Shown one piece after another: positions 26,205 through 34,493 of a stretch of DNA of 64,000 nt (the first letter of the stretch is position 1; every line of letters begins with the position of its first letter). The notes beneath the pieces were generated by a model, which searched no databases, was not told where the DNA came from, and saw nothing but the letters and a program-made list of their open reading frames with translations. The translations under genes were made by a program, and so were the position numbers. Source of the stretch: Schumannella sp. 10F1B-5-1 (GTDB lineage Bacteria > Actinomycetota > Actinomycetes > Actinomycetales > Microbacteriaceae); the NCBI RefSeq assembly GCF_006517535.1, contig NZ_VHQH01000001.1, forward strand, positions 284,113 through 348,112, given 5' to 3'.

Positions 26205-26222
26205 TCAAACGTTTACTACGTT
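26193..26222 (+). promoter_or_regulatory. Promoter of the DHA2 exporter
   Basis: Consensus -35 TTGACA (26193-26198), 18-nt spacer, -10 TACGTT (26217-26222). Rare in this window for having a perfect -35. Confidence 0.55.
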
Positions 26223-26225
26223 GCG

Positions 26226-26241
26226 GTAATCAGTTGATTAC
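26226..26241. promoter_or_regulatory. Candidate TetR operator
   Basis: GTAATCAGTTGATTAC, perfect 7-bp arms with a 2-nt spacer, directly after the -10 box of the exporter promoter, where a bound repressor would block transcription. Confidence 0.65.
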
Positions 26242-26359
26242 AACCGACCGGATGCGCAGCCGGCCGGTCCAGGGAAGCCGCACCGCACCCGCCACGGCGG
26301 GGCAGCCGCATCCACTCGACACCACATCCACGACACTCCCTCTCGACACAGGAGAACCG

Positions 26360-27928
26360 ATGTCCACCGACACCTCCCCCGCGGCGACCGCCGCCGGTCC
26401 GCGCACCCGCCGCGCGCGCCCCTTCGGGCTCGTGCTGCTCGCCGCATCCCTGCCGATGTTCATGGCGACCCTCGACAACCTCGTCATGACCAACGCCCTG
26501 CCCGTGCTGCACGAGAAGCTCGGCGCCAGCGTCGAGCAGCTGCAGTGGTTCGTCAACGCCTACACGCTCGCCTTCGCCGGCACGATCCTGCTGGCCTCGG
26601 CGCTCGGCGACCGGCTCGGCCGCCGCCGCATCTTCCTCATCGGCATCGCGGTCTTCGGCATCGGCTCGACCCTCGCCGCCCTCAGCTCCGAGCCGTGGCA
26701 GCTGATCGCGGCCCGCGCCATCCAGGGCTTCGGCGGCGCGGCCGTCATGCCGCTGTCGCTCGCCCTCGTCGCCGGGGCCGTGCGTCCCGAGCGGCGCCCG
26801 CTCGCGATCGGCATCTGGGGCGGCGTCAGCGGCCTCGGCGTCGCCCTCGGGCCGCTCGTCGGCGGCGCCGTCATGGAGGGCTGGAACTGGCAGGCGATCT
26901 TCTGGATCAACGTGCCCGTCGCGATCATCAGCATCCCGCTCGCCCTGATCGTGCTGACCGAGGTGCGCGGGCGACGCGAGCGACTGGATGTTCCCGGCGT
27001 GCTGCTCGCCGGCGTCGGCGTGCTGGCGCTCGTGCACGCGATCGTGCGCGGCAACGACGACGGCTGGGACTCGCTCGGCGTCATCGCCGAGCTCGTGCTG
27101 GCCGCCGCACTGCTCGTCGCGTTCGTGGTGCGCCAGCACCTGACGACGGGCCCGATGATGCCGCTGCGGCTGTTCCGCGACCGCTCGTTCTCGGTGGTCA
27201 ACGTGGTCGGCTTCGCGTTCAGCTTCGGCTCGATGGGCGCGGTGTTCATCCTCATCCAGTTCCTGCAGGTCGTGCAGGGGTCGTCGCCGTTCGAGGCCGC
27301 GCTGCAGACCACCCCGTGGACGCTCGCGCCCGTCATCGTCGCCCCGCTCGCCGGCATCTTCGGGCCGCGCATCGGCACCCGCGCGCTGATCGTCGCCGGC
27401 ATGCTGCTGCAGGGCGTCGCCCTGCTCTGGATCGCGTCCGTCATGAGCGCCGACGTCGCCTACCTCGACCTGGTCGCGCCGTTCATCGTCGCCGGCGTCG
27501 GCATGGCGCTCGTCTTCGCCCCGTCGTCGACGGCGCTGCTCGCGACGCTCGTCGACGCCGACCACGCCAAGGCGTCGGGCGTCAACTCGACCGTGCGCGA
27601 GATCGGGGTCGCCCTCGGCATCGCCGTGCTCACCGCGATCTTCACCGGCGCGGGCGGCGAGCTCACGCCGACCGGTTACGTCGCCGCGGCCCAGCCCGCC
27701 GTGATCACGGGGGCGGCCGTGCTGCTCGCCGCGGCGCTCATCGGACTCGTGCTGCCGTCGGGGCGGGCGCGGCGCGGGGGTGCCGGTGCTGCTGGCGCTG
27801 ACGCTGGTGCTGCTGGTGACGCTGGTGAGGCCGGTGCCGTTGGCGCCGAGGCGAGCGCGGGTGCGGTGGATGCGCGGGGCGAGTCGTCGGGAGACGGCGC
27901 GCCGCGCATCCCGGCCCTGACCGACTGA
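26360..27928 (+). CDS. DHA2-type MFS drug exporter (EmrB/QacA family)
   Basis: A 522-residue transporter with about 14 membrane segments. LVLLAASLPMFMATLDNLVMTNALPVL is the DHA2 first-helix signature with its membrane Asp, and LGDRLGRRRIFLIGIAVFGIGS is motif A. Such proteins export lipophilic cations and antibiotics with protons. The C-terminal 50 residues are Ala/Gly/Glu repeats after the last segment, from a degenerate GCTGGTGCC-type DNA repeat. AGGAG lies 5-6 nt before the ATG. TetR and palindromic operator upstream suggest ligand-induced expression. Confidence 0.93.
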   Translation: MSTDTSPAATAAGPRTRRARPFGLVLLAASLPMFMATLDNLVMTNALPVLHEKLGASVEQLQWFVNAYTLAFAGTILLASALGDRLGRRRIFLIGIAVFGIGSTLAALSSEPWQLIAARAIQGFGGAAVMPLSLALVAGAVRPERRPLAIGIWGGVSGLGVALGPLVGGAVMEGWNWQAIFWINVPVAIISIPLALIVLTEVRGRRERLDVPGVLLAGVGVLALVHAIVRGNDDGWDSLGVIAELVLAAALLVAFVVRQHLTTGPMMPLRLFRDRSFSVVNVVGFAFSFGSMGAVFILIQFLQVVQGSSPFEAALQTTPWTLAPVIVAPLAGIFGPRIGTRALIVAGMLLQGVALLWIASVMSADVAYLDLVAPFIVAGVGMALVFAPSSTALLATLVDADHAKASGVNSTVREIGVALGIAVLTAIFTGAGGELTPTGYVAAAQPAVITGAAVLLAAALIGLVLPSGRARRGGAGAAGADAGAAGDAGEAGAVGAEASAGAVDARGESSGDGAPRIPALTD

Positions 27929-27994
27929 CGCCCGTCGGCGGAGGCCGCGCGCGCATGCGTGCGTGCGTTCGTTCGTTCGTTTGTCGTTGACTCA

Positions 27995-28071
27995 CGTGCA
28001 CGGAAACCGGTGAGCGTGGCCACCGAGCCGGATAGCGGCTCGAGCGTCCCGCTCACCGGTTTCCGTGCACG
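27995..28071. repeat. Family C long palindrome with 21-bp perfect arms
   Basis: Arms at 27995-28015 and 28051-28071 are perfect reverse complements, beginning CGTGCACGGAAACCGG. The middle contains a second hairpin, CGAGCCG-n5-CGGCTCG (28023-28041). Confidence 0.85.
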
Positions 28072-28083
28072 GGCGCTGCACAT

Positions 28084-28147
28084 CGTTTCGGATGAGCGCA
28101 CCCGTCGAGCCGTATGTCGCTTCGGATGGCTCACCCATCCGAAACCG
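28084..28147. repeat. Family D palindromic repeat, copy 2
   Basis: Left arm CGTTTCGGATG and right arm CATCCGAAACCG, with inner inverted stretches around GAGCC and GGCTC. It starts 12 nt after the family C element. Confidence 0.7.
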
Positions 28148-28354
28148 CGCACGCCTGCGGCACCCCCAGCACCCCGCCCGGCAGAAGCGCGCGGCGGGGG
28201 TGGGCAGAAGGAACCGCCGCCGCGCATCCGGCGAGTCGTCCCTGCACGGCGACCCGGGAGCACGGCGGCGGTGGTCTGTGAGCGGCGCGCCCGACATCGG
28301 ACGCGGTGGTGCGGTGCGGTGGTTCAGTGGATCCGGCGCGACCTGCTCAGGCGT

Positions 28355-28900
28355 TCAGCAGTCGCACGTGATCACACCGTTCCCTACCGGACGGGGTGCG
28401 GTCAAGACATCGAGCGGGATGTTCAGCTCCCCGTCGTCATCGACGACCCCGAGACCCTCGCGGGCCCAGTACTCGAAGCCGCCGATCATCTCGCGCACCG
28501 CGTAGCCGAGGCGGCTGAATCGCAGGGCGGCCTTGGTGCTGCCGTTGCATCCCGGACCCCAGCAGTAGACGACCACAGGCGTGCCGAGCGGGATCTCGCG
28601 CGGAGCCCGCTCGTCGATCTCGGCGGTCGGCAGGTGCACGGCGCCGGGGATGCGGCCCTGGTGCCAGGAGCTGTGTCCCCGCGTGTCGACGAGCACGAAC
28701 GTCTCGTCCGCGGCGAGCGCGGCCGCGACGTCGCTCGGGTCGGTCTCGTAGCGCAGCCTCGCCGCGAAGTGCTCGACCGCGGCGGCGCGGGCGGCCGCGT
28801 CGGGTCCGCCGCCGATCGCCGCGGTGGCGCCGGTCGCGGTGCCGGTGCCAGTCGCCTCGGTCGCTGGCGCGGTCGCGTCGAGAGTGGATGCGCTGCTCAT
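28355..28900 (-). CDS. Rhodanese-like sulfurtransferase domain protein
   Basis: A 181-residue single-domain rhodanese. FVLVDTRGHSSWHQGRIPGAVHLPTAEI is the typical first half, and the active-site loop is VVYCWGPGCNGSTKAA, with C113 as the probable persulfide cysteine and C118 as a second loop cysteine. The mutated C-x5 loop (with Gly-Cys-Asn-Gly) resembles a group that lacks the usual Arg. The N-terminal 40 residues are Thr/Ala/Gly-rich. It ends with ITCDC, two cysteines near the terminus. TACGCT lies 6 nt before the ATG. Confidence 0.88.
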   Translation of the reverse strand: MSSASTLDATAPATEATGTGTATGATAAIGGGPDAAARAAAVEHFAARLRYETDPSDVAAALAADETFVLVDTRGHSSWHQGRIPGAVHLPTAEIDERAPREIPLGTPVVVYCWGPGCNGSTKAALRFSRLGYAVREMIGGFEYWAREGLGVVDDDGELNIPLDVLTAPRPVGNGVITCDC

Positions 28901-28912
28901 GCCGCCAGCGTA
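28901..28912 (-). promoter_or_regulatory. Leaderless promoter -10 box, rhodanese gene
   Basis: On the minus strand TACGCT, then GGCGGC, then ATG at 28900. Confidence 0.55.
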
Positions 28913-28990
28913 CGAGCGGCCGTTTCACGTCGTCGCGCGCGTTCCCGCCAGCCGCGCGCGAGAATCCGCCACCGCGTGCACGGTCGGGAA

Positions 28991-29058
28991 CGCAATTCAG
29001 CACCGATCGCCGCCGGCGACCCGCGCGGGCCACCCCCACGCATCCCTGCTGAGTTGCG
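28991..29058. repeat. Family B palindromic repeat, copy 5
   Basis: 68 bp, CGCAATTCAGCA to TGCTGAGTTGCG. Its first half is almost identical to the next copy 35 nt downstream. Confidence 0.85.
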
Positions 29059-29093
29059 TCACCGGGATCGGCCTGGACACGGCTCCCGGTCGG

Positions 29094-29161
29094 CGCAACT
29101 CAGCACCGATCGCCGCCCTCGACCCGCGCGGGGCGGCCCGACGCATCCGTGCTGAGTTGCG
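29094..29161. repeat. Family B palindromic repeat, copy 6
   Basis: 68 bp, CGCAACTCAGCAC to GTGCTGAGTTGCG, perfect 13-bp arms, with an inner GCCGCC/GGCGGC pair. Same length as the neighbouring copy. Confidence 0.85.
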
Positions 29162-29224
29162 TCAGCGCACGAGGGCGCACACGCGCTGACGGGCGACGGC
29201 CCGCACGTGCGGAAGACTGGAGCC

Positions 29225-30151
29225 GTGGCGCGCACCCTCCCCTCCTGGACCAGCGCGCCGCCGACCGCGGCCGTGCTGGTCGTGATCGGGCTCGCCTGCC
29301 AGGACGTGGGCGCCTCGATCGCGGTGCTGATCTTCCCGTCGGTCGGCGCGCTGGGCATGGTCGCGCTGCGTCTCGTGTTCTCGGCGCTGGTGCTGCTGGC
29401 GATCGCGCGGCCGCGCATCCGGGGCCGCAGCCGCCGCGACTGGGCGGTCGTCGTGGGCTTCGGCGTCGCGATCGCGGTGATGAACGGCGCCTTCTATCTG
29501 GCGCTCGACCGCATCCCGCTCGGCATCACGGTCACGATCGAGGTGCTGGGTCCGCTGGCGCTGTCGGTCATCATCGGACGCAAGCCGCTCGCCTTCGTCT
29601 GGGCAGGACTCGCCGTCGTGGGAGTCGTGCTGCTCGGCGGCGTCGACCTGAGCCGGCTCGAGGTCGTCGGCGTGCTGTGCGCGCTCGTCGCCGCCGCCTG
29701 CTGGATCGGCTACATCCTCGCGTCGGCCGAGACCGGCCGCCGCTTCGCCCGCCTCGACGGACTCGCCCTGGCGATGTCGATCGGCGCGCTGCTCAGCCTG
29801 CCGTTCGGCATCGCCACCGCCGGCGCCGCGCTCATCCAGCCCGTGCACCTGGGGCTCGGACTCGCGGTCGCGCTGCTGTCGTCGGCGATCCCGTACGGCC
29901 TCGAGCTGTTCGCCCTGCGCCGCATCACCGAGGCGACCTTCGGCGTGCTGATGAGCCTCTCGCCGGCGCTGGCCGCGACGGCCGGGCTGATCGTGCTGCA
30001 CCAGGCCGTGCATCCACTCGACCTGGTCGCGATCGCGCTCGTGATCGCGGCGAGCATCGGCGCGGTCGTCACGGCGCAGCGGCGCGGGTCGAGCGGGCCC
30101 GGCGACACCGGACGGGATGCGCGGCTCCCCACCGAGGAGCCGCTCGCCTGA
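29225..30151 (+). CDS. EamA/DMT superfamily transporter
   Basis: A 308-residue carrier with ten predicted membrane segments in two EamA repeats. It starts AAVLVVIGLACQDVGASIAVLIFPSVGALGMVALRL. FYLALDRIPLGITVTIEVLGPLALSVIIGRK and SSAIPYGLELFALRRITEATFGVLMSLSPALAATAGLIVL match the RhtA-type amino acid/threonine exporter group. The GTG start is chosen over an upstream ATG because AAGACT lies exactly 6 nt before it. Substrate is unknown but amino acids or related compounds are likely. Confidence 0.92.
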   Translation: MARTLPSWTSAPPTAAVLVVIGLACQDVGASIAVLIFPSVGALGMVALRLVFSALVLLAIARPRIRGRSRRDWAVVVGFGVAIAVMNGAFYLALDRIPLGITVTIEVLGPLALSVIIGRKPLAFVWAGLAVVGVVLLGGVDLSRLEVVGVLCALVAAACWIGYILASAETGRRFARLDGLALAMSIGALLSLPFGIATAGAALIQPVHLGLGLAVALLSSAIPYGLELFALRRITEATFGVLMSLSPALAATAGLIVLHQAVHPLDLVAIALVIAASIGAVVTAQRRGSSGPGDTGRDARLPTEEPLA

Positions 30152-30202
30152 GCACGGGTCAGCGCACCGCGGTCCGCCCGGGCGGCCCGCCGCCGACGAG
30201 GG

Positions 30203-30571
30203 TCAGAGGATGAGCTGCTTCTCGATCTCGCGGGTCTTGAGGCGCGCCATCGCGAGGTTCGCGCGGTCGCGGTCGAGCACGAGGTAGATGAACACGTCGG
30301 GCGCGCGGCGCATCGGAATGAGGATGTGGAACTGGCTCGTCATCGTGATCAGCACGTCGTCGATCGCGTCGGGCAGGCCGAGCGCGCGGGCGGTGCGGGC
30401 CTTGGCGCGCAGCAGCTCGGTGTTGCCGGCGGCGGCGGCCTCGAGGTCGAACTGGCCGCCCAGCCCTCCCAGGCCGCCGAGCAGCATCCCGGTGCCGCTG
30501 TCGACGAGGGCGACGGCGCGGGCGCCTTCGATGTGCATCAGCGCATCGAGCGAGGCGGGCACGGTGGACAT
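30203..30571 (-). CDS. Roadblock/LC7-like small protein
   Basis: A 122-residue protein with the pattern of roadblock/LC7 folds: MSTVPASLDALMHIEGARAVALVDSGTGMLLGG, a central helix with LLRAKARTARALGL, and the strands DVLITMTSQFHILIPM and VFIYLVLDRDRANLAMARLKTREIE. In other bacteria such proteins regulate small GTPases (MglB) or signalling, but no GTPase gene is next to it. No ribosome site was obvious before the ATG. The assignment is by pattern only. Confidence 0.65.
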   Translation of the reverse strand: MSTVPASLDALMHIEGARAVALVDSGTGMLLGGLGGLGGQFDLEAAAAGNTELLRAKARTARALGLPDAIDDVLITMTSQFHILIPMRRAPDVFIYLVLDRDRANLAMARLKTREIEKQLIL

Positions 30572-30659
30572 GGCGATCGTGTCGCGTTCGGGTTACACCT
30601 GTCGTCGAGAGCAGTGGATGCGCGGCCGCTCGGTCGGCGTCGGCTCGGTCGGCATCGGG

Positions 30660-31706
30660 TCAGTCCGCGTCGGCGACGAGCCGCTCGATCGCGCGACGCG
30701 CATCCGCGGCGAAGATCGGACTGCTGCCGGCGTAGTAGCCGACCGCGGCGGCAGCCTTGCGCCAGGCCCGCAGGCGGGCGAGGTGCCAGTCGGCCTCCGA
30801 CGGATCGAGCACCTCGCGCAGCGCGCGGCGCCCGAGCGGGCCGACCGTCCACCACGCGGCGACGAGATCGTGCGTCGTGTCGCCGGCGCCGGCGCTGCTC
30901 CAGTCGATGATCGCGGTCAGCGCGCCCGCCCCGTCGACGACGAGGTTGCCGGGCAGGGGGTCGCCGTGGGTCCAGGCGCGGGCGCGGCCGGGGGTCCCGC
31001 TGACTCCGGTGACCCCGGCGACCCCGGCGACGCCGACGACGGGGGTCAGTGGATGCGCGAGGTCGCGTTCGAGCCGGTCGACCGCAGCGGGCACGTCGAT
31101 GAGCGCAGCGCCCGCGCGCAGCCCGTCGATCAGGGTCGCGCGCTCGGCGACCGGGTCTCCGCCGCCGGTCTCGAGCGGGGTGTCGCCGTCGACCTCGATC
31201 GCGGCGAGCGTCGCGAGGGTCTCGCCGAGCAGGCGGCCGAGGCCGGCGTCGGCGGCGTCGGCGCCGACCGCATCCCGCGTCGCCCCGCTCTCCTCCGCCG
31301 CCCGCATCGCCGCGCTGAGCGAGCGACCGGGCAGCCAGTCGAGCACGGTCCAGCTCCACGGGATGCCGGGCGCGGGCGCACCCAGCGCGACCAGCTCGGG
31401 CGTCGCGACCGGCAGCATCCCGTGCAGTCGGGGCAGGATGCGCGCCTCGCGCTCGGCGTCGCGCGCGCCCCACTCGATCAGCGGCACGCGCACGACGAGC
31501 TCGTCGCCGAGACGGAACACCCGGTTGATGGTGCCGCCGCCCGCGAGCGGTGTCAGCGGCAGGTCGCGGAAGCGCGGGTGCTGCGCGTCGAGGGCGCGGC
31601 GCACCGCATCCGGGTCGATGTCCACCTCGTCGGCGTGCAGCCGCGGCCGAGCGGTGCCGGTCGTCGTGCCTGACGCCGTCGCGGCCGACACGCCCGCGCC
31701 CGACAC
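30660..31706 (-). CDS. Aminoglycoside phosphotransferase-family (APH) kinase
   Basis: A protein of about 348 residues with the kinase-like APH fold. LTPLAGGGTINRVFRLGDELVVRVPL is the nucleotide-loop region. The catalytic loop reads WTHGDPLPGNLVVDGAGALTAIIDWSSAGAGDTTHDLVAAW, containing the HGD motif and the metal Asp of IDWSSAG. The substrate could be an antibiotic, a sugar or a choline-type molecule; families overlap. The start is uncertain: GTG at 31706 is used, with GTG at 31691 and another GTG at VDIDPDAV as alternatives. It follows the 46-residue membrane peptide gene by about 23 nt. Confidence 0.85.
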   Translation of the reverse strand: MSGAGVSAATASGTTTGTARPRLHADEVDIDPDAVRRALDAQHPRFRDLPLTPLAGGGTINRVFRLGDELVVRVPLIEWGARDAEREARILPRLHGMLPVATPELVALGAPAPGIPWSWTVLDWLPGRSLSAAMRAAEESGATRDAVGADAADAGLGRLLGETLATLAAIEVDGDTPLETGGGDPVAERATLIDGLRAGAALIDVPAAVDRLERDLAHPLTPVVGVAGVAGVTGVSGTPGRARAWTHGDPLPGNLVVDGAGALTAIIDWSSAGAGDTTHDLVAAWWTVGPLGRRALREVLDPSEADWHLARLRAWRKAAAAVGYYAGSSPIFAADARRAIERLVADAD

Positions 31707-31729
31707 GGTCTGCGCCGGCCCCGACGAGC

Positions 31730-31870
31730 TCAGTTGAAGAGGGTTCCGCCGCTGGCGATGCTGGCGATGCTCACGCCGGCGAGCACGAGCGCCGACACGG
31801 TCACGGCCGCGCCGATCACCATGAGGATGCCGGTGCCGACCACCGCACAGAACTTCAGGAACCCGTTCAC
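31730..31870 (-). CDS. 46-residue membrane peptide coupled to the amidotransferase gene
   Basis: A peptide with a single long hydrophobic segment (FLKFCAVVGTGILMVIGAAV and continuing through residue 40), with only a short hydrophilic tail. The GTG start overlaps the stop of the upstream amidotransferase (GTGA), which argues for real, coupled translation. Function is unknown; it could be a small regulatory membrane protein. It would be missed by gene callers with a size cut-off. Confidence 0.55.
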   Translation of the reverse strand: MNGFLKFCAVVGTGILMVIGAAVTVSALVLAGVSIASIASGGTLFN

Positions 31871-32820
31871 TTCGCCTCCGCACCGACCGATGCCGTCAGC
31901 GGCACCACGTCGAGTTCCAGGGTAGCCAAGTCGACGACCGCGACCGACTCGTCGGGCAGCGGCGTCCACTCGGCGACGTCGAGGCCCGACGAGGCGAAGA
32001 CGGTCGTGCCGTCGTCGTCGCGGCGGTAGCGCATCAGGTAGTAGGCGCTGAGGCTCTCGAACGGCATCTGCTCTTCGGGCACACCGGTCGCCGCGAGCTC
32101 GGCGCGCGGGATGCCGCTGCGCTCGCTCGCGTGCACCGCGACGAGGTGCGTCGGGGTGAGCAGGATCGCGTTGAGGCTCGCCCGCGGGAAGCGGGAGCGC
32201 AGCTCGGCGACCGTGCCGACGACGGCCTCGCGCAGCCCGTCGCCGGCGAGCATCCGGGTGCGGATCGCGGCGAAGTAGCGCTCGCTGTCGGTCTCGCCCT
32301 CGATGTCGCCGCGCAGCTCGGGCGCGACCAGATCCTCGAAGCGCTCGACCGGCGTGAGCGAGCCGTTGTGGGCGAACGAGAGCCCGTCGATGACGAAGGG
32401 ATGCGTGTTCTGCGGCGAGCAGATCATGCCGTCGGTCGCGAGGCGCAGGTGCACGAGGCGAGCCGTGGCCGGGTCGTCGGCGAGCGCGGTCGTGAGGTCG
32501 GCGTCGTCGAGTCCGCTGCGGTCGGAGGCGCGGCGGCGCAGGCGCGCGGCGCGGGCGCCGTCGGTGCGGGCGGTGTCGGCACGGCCCGAGGAGCCGGTGG
32601 ATGCACGGCCGGCGAGGTCAGAGCGCCCGGCCGAGGCGTCGCCCGCGTCGTGCGGATGCGCATCCCGATGCTCGTGCACGCCGCCGGCGTCGAGCCAGCT
32701 CGTGCCCCAGCCGTCGCGGTGCAGGCGCGCCATGTCCTGGAACACGGCGCTCTGATCGCGGCCGAGCACCTGCTGCACGGTGACGGGACGCGGCGCGGCG
32801 TAAGCGAGCAGACGGCACAT
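31867..32820 (-). CDS. Class II glutamine amidotransferase
   Basis: A 317-residue Ntn-type amidotransferase. The mature N-terminus would be Cys2 of MCRLLAYAAP, the nucleophile. HLRLATDGMICSPQNTHPFVIDGLSFAHNGSL is the glutamine-site region. It resembles YafJ/EgtC-type stand-alone domains. An insertion of about 70 residues (roughly 60-125) rich in Asp, Arg, Ala and Gly separates the first strand from the rest and includes His/Asp repeats; relatives usually lack it. GGAGG lies 11 nt before the ATG. Substrate and partner are unknown. Confidence 0.88.
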   Translation of the reverse strand: MCRLLAYAAPRPVTVQQVLGRDQSAVFQDMARLHRDGWGTSWLDAGGVHEHRDAHPHDAGDASAGRSDLAGRASTGSSGRADTARTDGARAARLRRRASDRSGLDDADLTTALADDPATARLVHLRLATDGMICSPQNTHPFVIDGLSFAHNGSLTPVERFEDLVAPELRGDIEGETDSERYFAAIRTRMLAGDGLREAVVGTVAELRSRFPRASLNAILLTPTHLVAVHASERSGIPRAELAATGVPEEQMPFESLSAYYLMRYRRDDDGTTVFASSGLDVAEWTPLPDESVAVVDLATLELDVVPLTASVGAEAK

Positions 32821-32929
32821 GGGCGGGATCGACCTCCAGGGGCTCAACGGTACGCGCGTCACGGAGGCCCCGCCGACCGCGAGCCGGCGGGATGCGCGCG
32901 GAACCTGCAGAGACTGCACGTCGCGGCAC

Positions 32930-32942
32930 TACGCTCGGGCCA
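32930..32942 (+). promoter_or_regulatory. Leaderless promoter -10 box, MFS gene
   Basis: TACGCT at 32930-32935, 7 nt, then GTG at 32943. Confidence 0.5.
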
Positions 32943-34406
32943 GTGAGCGAACCCGACGAGACCAGCACCGCATCCCCGTCGGAGCAGCCGCAGGACGGCC
33001 AGACCGGCACCCCGCAGACCGACCCCGAGCAGCGCGAGACCGCCGACCCCGCGCAACCCGCCCACCCCACCAAGCGGCGCCGCTTCGTCGACCTGGCCCC
33101 GCTGCGCGCCTCGCCCGCGTTCGCTCGCATCTGGATCGGCGGCGCGATCTCGGGCATCGGCGCCCAGCTCACGATCGTGGCCGTCGGCCTGCTGATCTAC
33201 GACATCACGCCGGGCAGCGCCGCCGCGAAGACGCTCGCCGTCTCGCTCGTGGGCGTCATCTCGCTGGTGCCGATGATCGTCGCCGGACTCTGGGGCGGGA
33301 TGCTCGCCGACGCCTTCGACCGCCGGCTCGTGCTCATCATCAGCGCGCTGGCCGGCTGGCTGTCGACGCTCGCGCTCATCGTGATCGCCGTGGTCGACGC
33401 CGTCGCGCACGACCACGACCGCACCGTCGCCGTCTGGCCGCTCTATGTGATCACGACGATCAACGCGGTCGCCGCCACGATCTCGAACACGACGCGCATG
33501 GCGGTGACCCCGCGCATCCTGCCGGCCGACATGGTCGCCCGGGCGGCGGCGCTCAACGGCATCTCGATCGGCGTCATGGTCATGGTCGGCCCCGCCGTCG
33601 CGGGCGTGCTCGTCGCCGCGGCCGGGTTCCCGATCACCTTCGCCGTGGATGCGGTGCTGTTCCTGGCCGGGTTCGCCGGCATCCTGACCCTGCCGAAGCT
33701 GCCGCCGCTCGAGAAGGTGGGGCGGCCCGGTATCGCGTCGCTCGTCGAGGGCGTGCAGTTCCTGAAGCGCGCGCCGAACATCCGCCTCTCGTTCCTGGTC
33801 GACATCGTGGCGATGACCTTCGGGCGCCCGCACACGGTGTTCCCGGCCGTCGGCGCGGTGCTGATCGGCGGCGGCTCGATCACGGTCGGCGTGCTGACCG
33901 CGGGCATGGCGGTCGGGGCGTTCCTGGCGAGCGTGTTCAGCGGACCGGTGGCGCACATCCACCATCACGGCCTCGCCGTCGGCCGCGCGATCACCGCCTA
34001 CGGCGCCTTCGTCGCCGGCTTCGGACTCGTGCTCGCCGCGATGGCGACCGGCTGGTTCGGCGAGGTCGGGCCCGAGCTGGATGCGGTGAACTGGGTCGCG
34101 CTCGCCCTCGCGACGCTCGCGCTGGTCGGCATGGGCGTGAGCGACGAGTTCAGCGCGATCTTCCGCTCGACCATGATGCTCATGGCCTCGCCCGACTCGA
34201 TGCGCGGACGCCTGCAGGGCGTGTTCACGGTCGTCGTGACCGGCGGGCCGCGCGTCGGCGACCTCTATGTCGGCGTGTTCGCGACGGCAGTGGCGCTGTG
34301 GTTCCCGCCGCTGCTCGGCGGGCTGCTGATCATCGGGCTGATCGCGGTGCTGCTGCGGCTGCAGCCGTCGTTCCGGGCCTACGACGCGCGGACCCCCACC
34401 CCGTAG
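32943..34406 (+). CDS. MFS transporter (MFS_3/EntS-like)
   Basis: A 487-residue carrier with about 12 membrane segments. The N-terminal 45 residues are a Glu/Gln/Thr/Pro-rich tail. FARIWIGGAISGIGAQLTIVAVGLLIYDIT begins helix 1. GGMLADAFDRRLVLIISALAGWLS is motif A. PRILPADMVARAAALNGISIGVMVMVGPAVAG is typical of this group, which includes enterobactin and macrolide exporters. The GTG start lies 7 nt after TACGCT. It is divergent from the amidotransferase gene; the substrate cannot be inferred. Confidence 0.9.
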   Translation: MSEPDETSTASPSEQPQDGQTGTPQTDPEQRETADPAQPAHPTKRRRFVDLAPLRASPAFARIWIGGAISGIGAQLTIVAVGLLIYDITPGSAAAKTLAVSLVGVISLVPMIVAGLWGGMLADAFDRRLVLIISALAGWLSTLALIVIAVVDAVAHDHDRTVAVWPLYVITTINAVAATISNTTRMAVTPRILPADMVARAAALNGISIGVMVMVGPAVAGVLVAAAGFPITFAVDAVLFLAGFAGILTLPKLPPLEKVGRPGIASLVEGVQFLKRAPNIRLSFLVDIVAMTFGRPHTVFPAVGAVLIGGGSITVGVLTAGMAVGAFLASVFSGPVAHIHHHGLAVGRAITAYGAFVAGFGLVLAAMATGWFGEVGPELDAVNWVALALATLALVGMGVSDEFSAIFRSTMMLMASPDSMRGRLQGVFTVVVTGGPRVGDLYVGVFATAVALWFPPLLGGLLIIGLIAVLLRLQPSFRAYDARTPTP

Positions 34407-34410
34407 ACAG

Positions 34411-34466
34411 GCGAGTTGCCCGGTTCTGCCGGGTTCCGGGTCGGGAACGCGGCAGAACCGGGCAAC
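34411..34466. repeat. Family A palindromic repeat, copy 2
   Basis: 56 bp, GAGTTGCCCGGTTCTGCCG to CGGCAGAACCGGGCAACTC, perfect 19-bp arms. It starts 4 nt after the MFS stop codon. Confidence 0.9.
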
Positions 34467-34493
34467 TCGGCGAGCTCGGCGCAGGTCGCCGGG

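Larger units (their letters stand above)
27929..28354. other. Gene-free stretch with palindromes C and D and a (GTTC)n tract
   Basis: No gene was supported in these 426 nt between converging genes. It holds a short (GTTC)n run at 27966-27981, the family C palindrome, a family D palindrome and a GGTGCGGT-rich tract near 28303-28325. Confidence 0.6.
28901..29224. other. Divergent intergenic stretch with two family B palindromes
   Basis: 324 nt between the rhodanese gene and the EamA permease. It carries the rhodanese promoter box, two almost identical family B elements in tandem, and an AAGACT box 6 nt before the permease GTG. Confidence 0.6.

Noticed and set aside
27966..27981. (GTTC)n run as a phase-variable tract
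   Set aside because: It lies between genes, far from start codons and promoter boxes, and is only about three to four units long.
34411..34466. Interpreting the family A palindromes as intrinsic terminators
   Set aside because: No U-tract follows, a copy lies inside a gene, and two are in tandem after only 16 nt; a repeat element explains them better, though incidental termination is possible.
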